Source: Armadillidium nasatum (Eukaryota > Arthropoda > Malacostraca > Isopoda > Armadillidiidae). From it: 25,000 nucleotides of DNA. The DNA lies in NCBI GenBank assembly GCA_009176605.1, contig SEYY01009412.1:1-25000 (forward strand). Direction: 5' to 3'. Numbering within the stretch: position 1 is the first letter of the stretch; each line of letters begins with the position of its first letter. Both the position numbers and the translations under genes were made by a program. Under the pieces are notes generated by a model. That model did not search any database. It saw only the letters and a list, made by a program, of their open reading frames with translations, and was not told the origin of the DNA. Of this stretch, positions 7,841 through 20,245 are shown one piece after another.

Positions 7841-8015
7841 AAATTAAAATAGTTTACTATGATTACTCTAATTTTTTTTTATAGAAAACGTTAAAATCAT
7901 AATCAGAACTAATGACAAACTTTTATATAATTATTAATATAAAGAATTTTTTACAAGTGTTCTGGAAATCTCACTGGAAAATCGGGGGTGTTCTCGTAGC
8001 CCCGTTTGTATACTA

Positions 8016-8589
<574 letters not shown>

Positions 8590-8899
8590 TGGGTCAAAAC
8601 ATACCTGTTTTAAAAAATTGTTAAAACTATGCTATGAACTGGCGTTAGTTTCGTAGTCTGATACTTATGCGCAAAATTTCTTAAGTTGTATGAAATCCCC
8701 CCCCCCCCTACCACTCGCACACATTACCCTATTTTTACGTTATTCTCTAATTCTAAAATCAGTCTCAAAATGTCTCAAATATACTTTACTACCAATCTAT
8801 TTTTTAGCTTTTTAAAACATCCAACATATTCCCACACAATCTCACACACACGCACACAAATTCACAAATGTTATGGAAGAAGAGACATTATAAACAAAG

Positions 8900-10060
8900 G
8901 AGAGCGGAAACGATGAAGAATTTCTTCATGAATTGGAAAAATAGAAGACCATTATGTTATTATAAAAGAACCAGATAATATTTACATGACTCATGTTACA
9001 CCAGATTCTGCCAAGTCATCAATGTATTGCTGATGAAATAATCACTTTTTTAATTGATTCTAATAGCTAGATTTCCGTTAAAGCTATTCTTTAGCGATTG
9101 GACTCCAGTTAACACTGTAAGAGTTGGTGGAGTTTTGAAACTGATTGAAATTTATTTGGAAAGTCCGATACAATGGTTAATTTGCCTCTTACATGGAAAT
9201 GAACTTCCATTCAGACACATTATCGAGGCACTTGATGGAGAAACATCAGGACAAAAAACTTTTAAGAGTACCATTGGAAGGTAAAGTTGAAGATGTAATT
9301 AATTTTGAATTTGTTAAGCAGCAACCTTGAAAAAATTCCCGAAGATATGGCTAAACATATTAGAACTGACCAAAATTTTTTGTATGAAATGTGTATTAGT
9401 ATAAAATCAGGAAATATATTGCCATCATTAGCCAAAAAATCTCCAGGCACCCTTCATCATGCCAGATGGCTAAGAAAAGAAAACAGGATCTTACCATTAT
9501 TGTTTCCACAAACATCCTAGCAAAATTCTTCAAAATCTAATAAATGTAATAATGAAAGTTTACACACTAGGGTGGTTTTGGATAAAGTCACATCCAAAAG
9601 GTAACTAATGGTGCACGTAAATTTTTGTACCTGATGTGCATACTTAAAGACGCGGACAAAAAACTTGTTATGGTTAGGAATCGTGTACTAAGAAACAACT
9701 CGTACTTTGCTCATCTTGATAATGTATTACTTACAATATTAAAAGACACAAAAAAAAGAGATTTAGTTGTTCAACTAATTATTCAAGCTAGAGCAAAGGA
9801 ATTCCAATGCAAGATGAGTTTTTGAACTGTCTAAAACACTAAAACTTTAATGCAGATGATTATTCAAAAGTTATTGAACTGAGAAAAGGAAACAGTGAAC
9901 CAGTCACCTATTTTACAAGATTTAACATTTGATGAAATAAAACAATTTGTAAATGAGCCAATTAACACTGTTTTGTTTCCATGCCACAGCCATGGGTGTA
10001 GAGGATGCAGTAAGGAATCACTCCCAATGCTTCTTAGATCCTCATTAATAGGAACTTATT
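8900..10060 (+). pseudogene. Decayed copy of an uncharacterised multi-copy animal gene family
   Basis: Pieces in several plus frames line up in order with a protein family I know from many invertebrate genomes under no name. The order is EPDNIYMTHVTPDSAKSS (about 8970), TPVNTVRVGGVLKLIEIYLE then QWLICLLHGNELPFRH and LDGETSGQKTF (9100-9260), RTDQNFLYEMCISIKSG and SPGTLHHARWLRKENRI (9360-9485), RNNSYFAHLDNVLLTILKD (9685-9750), and LTFDEIKQFVNEP followed by FPCHSHG (9915-9995). Each block is in a different frame or interrupted by stops, so the copy is dead. The family's high copy number suggests it travels with, or is, a mobile element; its biochemical role is unknown to me. The 10060-10200 stretch that follows is AT-rich and empty. 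Confidence 0.6.
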
Positions 10061-10199
10061 TTTATCATTTTATTGTAATTATTATTATTTTAAATATTTT
10101 ATATATAGTTAATGAATTTATATTTTGATTGTATTTTAAAATAGAAATTTTTAGAATTAAATTTGTGCTGAAGTTCGGACCGAGATATGGTTTGAAACG

Positions 10200-10672
10200 T
10201 TCACAGTGTATTAAATAAGTATGTGGATACACTTTGTATTGCTATATGGGTCGGAATGTTGGGTTTTAAATACAAGACAGAAGAGTAGAATGGATTCTGC
10301 CAAGATGCGAGTGTTAAGATTGATAAGAGGAGCAGCGTTGAAAGATAGAGTCAGGGAGTGGAATCATAAGAGAAAAGTTAGGAACATACCCATTAACTGA
10401 GTGCATGGAGAGAAGCCAACTGAGATGGTATGGATATGTGCAGAGAATGGAAAACTGAAAGTACCAGCGAAAATTGCTTGATTAGAGAGACCAGTGAGAA
10501 CACCGAGAAATAGATGGAGAGATGATGTGGAGGAAGCGATTGTCTCAAAGGAGGAAACGATGGAGTTTATGGAGGAGACGGCGCTGTTCGAAGATCGGGA
10601 TCCCTGGAGGGGTTTCTGGAGGATCAACACCTGACAGGTTTTATCTAACAGGATGGATGTTGAGAAAGGGGA
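10200..10672 (+). mobile_element. LINE 3' end (C-terminal part of ORF2), decayed
   Basis: The plus strand read across frames gives LLYGSECWVLN-like sequence, [19 protein letters not shown] then [11 protein letters not shown], and near the end DRDPWRGF, the characteristic tail of a group of invertebrate non-LTR retrotransposon ORF2 proteins. Several frame changes and stops are present. The element passes straight into an (AT)n run at 10674, as expected for a microsatellite-tailed LINE. Confidence 0.65.
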
Positions 10673-11214
<542 letters not shown>

Positions 11215-11283
11215 GTGTCCCTTATTTAAGGAAAGCTTTTTTGAGAAAATCTAAGAGCGCGTGCTCACGCCTCTGTGTGTTTT

Positions 11284-12002
11284 TTCACTGGCTTTTTATC
11301 ATTTACTAATAAAGGAAGTGAATATTTAATTTAAATTAAAGGGAATAGCTTCCTCATAGGAAATGAAGAAGAAATAGGATAGAATAAGAAAAAAGAAAAA
11401 GAAAACGTAAAAAGAAGAAAATGAAGATTGAGAAGATGAAAAAAAAAGAAGAAAAGGAAAAAGGAAAAAGAAAAAGAACGAAAAAAGAAACTGAATAAGA
11501 AAAAGAACAAAAAAGTGAAAAAGAAAAAAGAAAAAGACAAAAAAAGAAGAAAAGAAAATGAAGAAAAAGGAGAAAAAAACGAAAAAGAAGGAAAAAGGAG
11601 AAGAGAAAGAAGATGAAAAGAAGAAAAACAAAGGAAAAGATAAAAAAGAATAAGGAAAAGAATAATTTAAAAAAGACGAGAAAAATTTAAAAAAAGAAGG
11701 AAAAGAAGAGGAAAATAAAAGAAAAAGAAGAAAACAAAGAAAAAGAAGAGGAAGAAGGATAAAGAAAGATGAAAAAGAAGAATAAAAAGAAAAAAAAGGA
11801 AAATAAAGGGAAGAAGAAAAAATGAGAAAATAAAAATAAAAAGAAGAAAAACGAAAAGAAGGAAAAAACAAGAGGAAGGAAAAAGTACGAAAAATTGAAT
11901 GAGGAAAAGAAAAATAGATAAAAAAAAAGGAAAAAAATAAAAAGAAAAGGAAGAAAAAGAAGAAGAAAAATAAAATAAGAAGAGGAAAAAGAAAAGAAAA
12001 AT

Positions 12003-12039
<37 letters not shown>

Positions 12040-14898
12040 AAACAAACAAAAAAAAAAAACAATGAAGATTGTGCGTGGTTTCACTGGCCTCCTATCAATT
12101 AATGATAAATGAAATAAGTTTTTAATTCAAATTAAAGGAAATAGTTTCCTCAGAGGGAAAAAAGAAGAAATACAAAAGAATAAGAAAAATAAGAGAAAAG
12201 AAGAACAAGAAAAATAAGAGAAAAGAAGAACAAGAAAAATAATAAGAAAGATAGGAAAGAGAATGAGATTAAGGAAAAAAAAAACAAAAAAGAATAAGAA
12301 AAAGAAAAAAGAAAAAAAGAAGGAAAAGTGGAAGAAAAAGAAAGAGGAAGAAGAAAAAAGAAAAAGAAAGAAAGAAGAAGAGGAAAGAAGAATAATTCAA
12401 GAAGAAAATATAAATTATAAAAAGAAGAAAAACAAATCGAAAAAGAAAAGAATAGAAGAAAAATGAGAAAGGATAAGAAAAAGAACAAGAAAAAGGGAAA
12501 AAGAAAAAGGAAAAGAAGGAAAAACAATTTGGAAAAAGAATTAGAATAATAAACAGAATAATATAAAAAGAACAGTAAAAAAAAAGAAAAAGAAGAAGAG
12601 AAAAGTAGACGAAGAAAAAAGAGAAGGAAAATGGAAAAAGAAAACAAAGAAAGAGAAGAGAAGAAGGAAAAGGAAAAAATAAAAATAAAAGTTGAAAAGA
12701 TAAAGAAGGAAAATAAAAATAAAAGAAGAAAAAGGAAAAGAAGATGAAGAAAAAAAAGAAAAAGATAAAAAAGAATAAGAAATGGAAAAAAAGAATATGA
12801 AAATGAAAAATATATGAAAAGATAAAAATAAAATGAAGTAAATAGAAGAAGAATACAAAAAAAAGAAGAAGAAAAAAGATAAGAAAGAAGAAAAAAAGGA
12901 GAATATTAAAAGTAAGAAGAAGAGGAAAAAAGAGCAAGAAGAAGAAATTGAATAAGAAAATGAAGAAAAGAAGAAAAAAGGAAGAAAAAGAATTAAAAAA
13001 AAGAAGAAGGAAAAGAAGTAGAAGAAGAAGAGCGTGAGTGATTTCACTGGCCTTCTATCAATTACTAATAGAGGAAATAAATTTTAATTTAAAATAAAGG
13101 AATTTGCCTTCCTCAGAGGGAAAGGAGAAGAAATAATGAAGAATAAGAATAAGAAAAAAAAAGAACAAAAATATAAGAAAAAAAAGAATAGAAATAAGAA
13201 AAGGAAAAAGAAAAGAAAAATGAAAAAAAGAAAAAAAAAGAAAAAGTAGAAGAAGGAAAATAAAAAATAAAATAAATAAGAAAAAGAAAAATATAAAAAG
13301 GAAGAGAAAAAAAAAAAGAAAAAAGCAAAAAAGAAAAGAAGAAAAAAGATGATTGAAGAAAAACAAAAAATAAAAAAAGAAAGAAGAAGAAGAATAAAAG
13401 AAGAAGAAAATAAAAAGAAGAGGTAGAAAAATAAAGGAGGAAGAAAAAAGAAAAGAAAAGAAGAAGAAAAAGAAGAATTGAAAGATGGAAAAAGAAAAAC
13501 AGAAAGAAAAAGAAGAAGAAGAAGAAGGGCAAAAAAGATGAAGAAGAAAAGAGAAGAAAAAATATGGAAAAAAGTATTAGAATAAGAAAAAAATAAAAAA
13601 GAGAAGAAAGATAAAAAAGAAGATTAAAAGAAAAGAAAAAGCAGAAGATAAAAGAAGAAGAAGAAAAGAAAAGAAGAAGAAAAGAAGAAGAAGAAGAAGA
13701 AGAAAGAAGATAGAGAAGAAGAAGAAAAGAAGGATAAAAAAGATGAAAAAAAAGAAAAACGAAGAATAATAAAAGAAGAAGAAAAATAAAAAGTAGAAAA
13801 AGAAAAGAACAAAAAGAAGTAGAAAAAGACAAAGAAAATAGATAAGAAAAAGAACAAGAAAATGTAAATAAGAAAAACAACAAGAAAAGTTGAATAAGAA
13901 AAAGAAAAAAAAAGAAAAAAGAATGAGAGGAAGAAGAAAGGTAAATGAAATAGAAAAAGAAGAAGAAACAGACGAAGAAAAAGAAAAAAAAAAATAAAAT
14001 GAAAAAAGAAGAGAAAATAAGAAGAAGAAAGAAAAGAAGAGGAATATAAAGGGAAAGATAAAAAAAGAATATGAATAAGTAAAAAATAATATAAAAAAGA
14101 AGAAAGAGCAAAAGAAAAGAATAAGAAAAAAAGAAAGAGAAAAAGAAGAGGAAAATGGGAGAAGAGAAAAAGAAGAAGAAAACAAAGAAAAAGAAGAGAA
14201 TAAGGAAAGAAAGAAGAAAAAGAGAAAAGAAAAGGATGAAAAAGAAATAGAAGGAAAAAGAAAAGGAGGAAAATGAAAAGAAGATGAAGAAAAAAGAGAA
14301 TAAGAAAAAGAAAAATATATAAAAATAAGAAAATATAAAAAAAAGGAAAAAAGAAGAGGAAAACAAAAAAAGAAGAAGAAAGAATAAGGAAAAAGAATAA
14401 GTAGGAAGAAATAATAAGAAAGAAGAAGAAGAAGAAGAAGAAGAAGAAGAAGAAGAAGAAGAAGAAGAAGAAGAAGAAGAAATATAAAAATATGAAGAAG
14501 AGGATAAAAGAACAAGAATAAGAAAAAGTAAAAGAAAACGGAAAAAATAATAAGTAAAATGAAAAAGAATTAAAATGTGAAAAAGAATTAGAAAATGAAA
14601 AAAAAGAAGAAAAAGGGCAAGCAAGAAGAAGAAGAAGAAAAAGAAAAAGAAGAAGAAAATGTAGAGGAAAAAGAAGTAGAAGAAGAAGAGTTTGAGTAGT
14701 TTCATTGGCTTTCTATCTTTTTATCTTTTTCTTATAAAGGAAATAAATTTTTAATTTAAATTAAAGGAAATAGCTTCCTCAGAGAAAAAATGAAAAGAAA
14801 TAAGGAAGAATAAGGATAAGAAAAAGAAGAAGAAAAATAATAAGAAAAAGGAAAAAAAAATATGAAAAAAAATTAAAGGAAAAATGTAGAAGAAGAAG
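11284..14898. repeat. Purine-strand (A/G) satellite-like block with four recurring 80-bp anchors
   Basis: For about 3.6 kb the plus strand is almost entirely A and G with scattered T (GAA, AAG, AAAGA words). Four anchors of mixed composition recur at 11284-11363, 12079-12160, 13042-13123 and 14700-14790. Each begins TTTCACTGGC or TTTCATTGGC, has an (A)TTTAATTTAAATTAAAGGAA-like core and ends CTTCCTCAGAG or close to it. Spacing between anchors is about 795, 963 and 1,658 bp. A (GAA)n run is at 14420-14480 and an A-rich homopolymer at about 12006-12038. The long minus-strand Phe/Ser/Leu frames, up to 530 codons, have no domain and come from the base composition. Polypurine tracts of this kind can form triplex DNA. 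Confidence 0.9.
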
Positions 14899-14909
14899 AT
14901 ATGGACTCC

Positions 14910-16410
14910 AAACTGTACCGCGCATTCATTCCATATTAGGTCTAACTAACGATTTATAAAAAGGAAGTATTATATTTTTATATTTATATTCAAAATATTT
15001 AGCAATGAAACATAAAGCTTTATTACCCTTAACAGAATCTGCACACTGTTTGGCAAATTTTAAATCCTTACTGATTAAAACTTCAAGATCCTTTTCCTCA
15101 CCGACAACTTTGATAACTAAGTTACCTATAACATAATTATATTCGATATTCCTGCTTTCAAAATGTAAAAGCTTATATTTTATCAATATTAAATTTCATT
15201 TGTCATGTTTTTGATCAATTGAAAATTTTATTCAAATCACCTTGCTCTTTTAAGAAAGACTTTCTCACAAGTTATGCAATTCCCAATTTTTGTATCGTCT
15301 TGCAAATTTCGAAATATTACTTAATACATTTTACACATTTACACATGCAATAAAGAATATTGGGTCCAGGACAGATCCTTAAAGCACACCACACCACTGA
15401 TAACATTCACCCATTCTGAGCATTCGCCATTAGTTATACGTTGTCGTCGATCTAATAACGAATATTTAATCCAATTAAAAGATTTTCCTCGAATTCCTTG
15501 AGTCCTAAGTTTTTCCTATAATCTTTGAAGGACATTATCGAATGCTTTTTGAAAGTTTAAGGTAAATGACATTATAAGACGTGTGGTTATGTACATTGTT
15601 AATAACCATTAAAAATTCTCGTAAATTTGTTAAGCATGATCTATTTTTTCTAAAGCTATGTTGAGAATTATTGTGCAAGTCGTGATCTTCAAGATGTGCA
15701 ATTAATCTACTCGCTCGTATTGTCTCAAAAATTTTGCCAACTATGGAAGTTATTAAACTAATTGGTCTGTAGTAATTAGGAAGTTTACGATCACCTTTTT
15801 CAAAAATATGAGTTATATTAGCAAGTTTGAAATCATGAAGGTACTATTCAATGTTGTAGAAACTCGTTCAAAAGCTTTGTCAAAGGTTTCACTAATATCC
15901 TTTCAAGTTTTTTAGAAGTACCGGCTAGAAACCATTTGATCCAGAGGACTTATTTATTAATAATTTATCAACATGGAAAGTAACTTTTTCTTTTAAAATA
16001 TCAAATGTATCCAGAATATTGTCTATATGAAAATATTTTATATCTTGTATGACAGGAACATTATCTAGTTTATAAAAATCGAGGAAAATATTTTTAAAAA
16101 CTTTTGTCACATTAACATTGTTTGATTTTAAATCTCCTTCATTATCCAAAACTTAGTCCAATTGCTTCCTTTATAGAACTTTCATTATTTACATAGTTGC
16201 AAAACTTTTTTGGGATTACTTTTACTTTCTAGAGCAATATTAATTTCAAAGTTTTTTATAATATCTGATTAATTGTTTGCAGTTTCGTCTACAAGCTATG
16301 TAATTGTTATTATTTTCTACAAAAGTAGAAGATTTCCAAAGTTTATAAGCTCGGTTTCAATTACCTAGAGAATCCCTAATTTCATTGTTCCACCATTTTG
16401 GTTTCGATAT
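14910..16410 (-). mobile_element. CR1-like LINE, ORF2 reverse transcriptase, decayed
   Basis: Minus-strand pieces in several frames follow the order of a CR1-type reverse transcriptase: NRAYKLWKSS (16350), the segment ending DKLLINKSSGSNGF (15925-16149), FKLANITHIFEKGDRKLPNY (about 15780-15835), then SQHSFRKNRSCLTNL-like sequence (about 15640), and the C-terminal VVGEEKDLEVLISKDLKFAK to ILPFYKSLVRPNME (14926-15186). The catalytic FADD box near 15290 has one extra base just before the two Asp codons. Many stops and frame changes make it non-functional. It ends at the purine block on its 3' side; the 5' end is lost. Confidence 0.8.
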
Positions 16411-16900
16411 TGTGAAAACAAAAATAATTTAAAGAATAATAATTTAAAGAAACTAAAACAAAATTAATTTAAAGAATTTAATTAATTTTTGGGGAAACTC
16501 GTGCTTTCCTTCTTTGTGTGGTATTTTATTGTTTAATTGCATCTTTGTTTAACTTTTATTTATATAATATATTTACTTTGTATTTTAATTTGCCCTTTTT
16601 TTGTGAATTTTTTTCTGTATTTTGTCACTTCCCCTTTAGAATGTAACTTAAACTGAAAAGGGAAAATGTTCAAAGTTACAAAACGTCGAAAGGAAACTAC
16701 TGAAACGATTTGTAAATAATTACCAATTCAATAATTAAAATACCTTCCTTTTTGTTTTAAATCTTATGAATCGATATTTGGATCAGTGAAAGTTTCTTGA
16801 AATTTCTTCACTTCTGAATTTAGTAAAATATGTTTAAAATTTGAAGCTCTTGAAATAAAAGGAAAACTTTGAATAGGTAGTGGTGACCTCCTGTTGGAAC
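16411..16900. other. AT-rich stretch without a recognised gene
   Basis: Three near copies of AATTTAAAGAA occur at 16428-16490. TTCCCCTTTAG at about 16630 and AAAAGGGAAAATG at about 16656 form a possible short hairpin. No coding signal was found. Confidence 0.5.
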
Positions 16901-16949
16901 CAGTCTCTAAATTCTTAACCTAAACACTCAAGTTAGGGCATTTAATAAT

Positions 16950-18330
16950 CCCTCTGCATGGCCACATAGGTCTCACCACTTAATACTGGTAAAGAAAAAG
17001 CCTCTTACCATATGAACAATTACCGGCTTGCCAAGTATTTTGCTCAGATCATTAAAACATCTTTCAACTCTTCCTTTTCTGTCCATAGTTCAAACAGTTT
17101 TGTCTCCCAACAACAATCAATTTCCCTTTCCCATTCTATCATGTGTTCTTTGGACAATTCAGTCTTTTTTCATTATTCCTTTTCAATTAACAGTTGATCT
17201 GATTGTTAAACATATTTTCCAGCACAATACTCATTTCCATAATCTTGAGAAAATCACTTTTTCTATCTTTCTCTCTCTGGCCACATCAGATACTTATTTT
17301 ATTTTCAATAATGCTATGTGTCAACAGAAGATGGCATTGCTATGGGTTCCCCTTTAGGTCCCATTATCGCTGATTTCTTCATAGTTCACTTTGAGTCTTC
17401 ATATCTTTCTTCTTCCTCTGTTGTGTCCCCACCTTTTACAAAAGATATGTTGACTACATTTTATGTTTATTTTCATTTAGAAAGTATGCTTCTAATTTCC
17501 TTTTTTACATTAACACTGCATACCAACATCCAATATACATTGAGCATGAACATCAATATACACTTATCTTTTCTAGACGTTTTCATCATTTAATTAAACC
17601 TCTCATACTTTTAATACCTCAGTCTCCTAAGAAAATTGTTTACAGTTTTTCTTTTCTCAATCTTTCCTCCACTTTTATGACGAGAAAATTACGCAAATCT
17701 CTCTCCTACCATTTTCCACATATAGATATCCACTTTACATGCAACATTTCTTTCAAAATATTTTTTTTTCAAAACAAATTTTCCCTTCCTTTCCCCTCAA
17801 GGCTTCTGTGGTTTACAATATACTTGTCCCTTATGTAATAAGGGATACATTGGCTCTACCACCAGGCTTTTAAGGTCACTCATCTGTGAGTACCAAGGCA
17901 TTTCTTTTTCTCCATTTTTTTTCCCAGTATGCGAGCTCACATCCATTTCTGCCTCACTTTTTCTCTTTCAAAACACTTCACTATCCTTGACATTAATGTT
18001 GACTCTACCTCACTCACTATTCTGGAATCAGTTATTTTTTTTAAACATTAAACCTGAACTCAATAGTAGTCTATCAAACAGTCCACTCCATATCATTCAA
18101 ACCTCAACATCATAATTTTTTGTTGGATACTTTTTCTCCCTTGCCCCTTTTTTTCCATGATGGGTCATACCCACATTTTTCTTTTAATGGCAGGAGCCCC
18201 CTCTGTGTTTCTTACAGATGTTTTAACTTATTCTGATACTTAAGTGGTAGCTTGTGTGTTGGCGTATGCATGTATGTGAGTGTGTCTATGTTCAATGCAT
18301 AAATGATTAGTGCTTGAGTTTATTCCTGTA
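16950..18330 (+). mobile_element. Penelope-like retroelement: RT and GIY-YIG remnants
   Basis: Plus-strand fragments in shifting frames match a Penelope-like element: YRLAKYFAQIIKTSFNSSFS (17020-17080), DGIAMGSPLGPIIADFFIVH with a following FESS (17328-17395), the RT motif that marks this class, HTNIQYT and LSFLDVFII (17520-17592), then a GIY-YIG nuclease relic with CPLCNKGYIGSTTRLLRS (17827-17880) and LNIKPELNSSLSN (about 18040). These elements pair a telomerase-related RT with a GIY-YIG endonuclease for target-primed insertion. The copy has many stops. A polypyrimidine-rich tail leads into (AT)n and (GT)n at 18353. Confidence 0.8.
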
Positions 18331-18350
18331 TTTATTTATGTTTTATGTTT

Positions 18351-18530
<180 letters not shown>

Positions 18531-18784
18531 TTTATCTATTTTATAGTATTATGTTTTTTTTTTTTTATTTAAAATCAACTATTTATGTAAACTATTAGTC
18601 TAGTATATGCCCAATTTTCTGTCTCGTATGCATTTCAATTTTTGAATACTATTATGTAGTCATACCTTGCTATTGCTCATATTTTTTGTTTAACGTTAAT
18701 TTTTTTTATTGTTTGGTGTTATTTTTTTTTTTTTTTAACTCTATTCATGTATATTAAATGTGACTTTTTGTGTTTTGCAGCCTT
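18531..18784. other. T-rich stretch without a gene, probable Penelope-like 3' region
   Basis: T-runs at 18556-18566 and 18723-18736 and no coding frame. The position between the GIY-YIG remnant and the ribozyme-like core suggests 3' untranslated or terminal-repeat sequence of the Penelope-like element. Confidence 0.4.
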
Positions 18785-18830
18785 TGTTCTTGATAATGGA
18801 TTTAGTCGTAATGAAACCGAAACGTTAAAA
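18785..18830 (+). ncRNA. Possible relic of a hammerhead ribozyme of the Penelope-like element
   Basis: TTGATAA (18790-18796) resembles the hammerhead core CTGATGA with two changes. Next come GGATTT and AAACC, which pair as a short helix II with one bulged A around the loop AGTCGTAATG, and then GAAAC (18819-18823), the second conserved core strand. Penelope-like elements are known to carry small type I hammerheads in their terminal repeats, and this lies just 3' of one. Helix I and III and the cleavage site are not clear, and the core changes would abolish activity. Confidence 0.35.
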
Positions 18831-18994
18831 TACAATTAAGTTTAAATAAATTTTTTTTGAAATCAATAAAGTTTAAACGTGCAACATTTTGATTCGAGTA
18901 TATTTGATGTTATGTTCATTTTTAATCATTTTATTTTTAATAAAGATTAAGCTGAAGAGGAGCAACTTTATTTCTCTATTTATTCTACTATCAG

Positions 18995-20245
<1,251 letters not shown>

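Noticed and set aside
7748..7843. A functional tRNA gene
   Set aside because: A and B boxes are present, but the acceptor and D stems do not pair and no convincing anticodon arm is seen.
12263..12466. Plus-strand Lys/Glu-rich frame that looks like a coiled coil or nuclear protein
   Set aside because: It lies inside the A/G repeat block and reflects base composition only.
11326..14705. Minus-strand frames up to 530 codons made of Phe, Ser, Leu and Tyr
   Set aside because: They arise because the minus strand is almost only T and C, where stop codons are rare. No domain or conserved order is present, and frames overlap in several phases.
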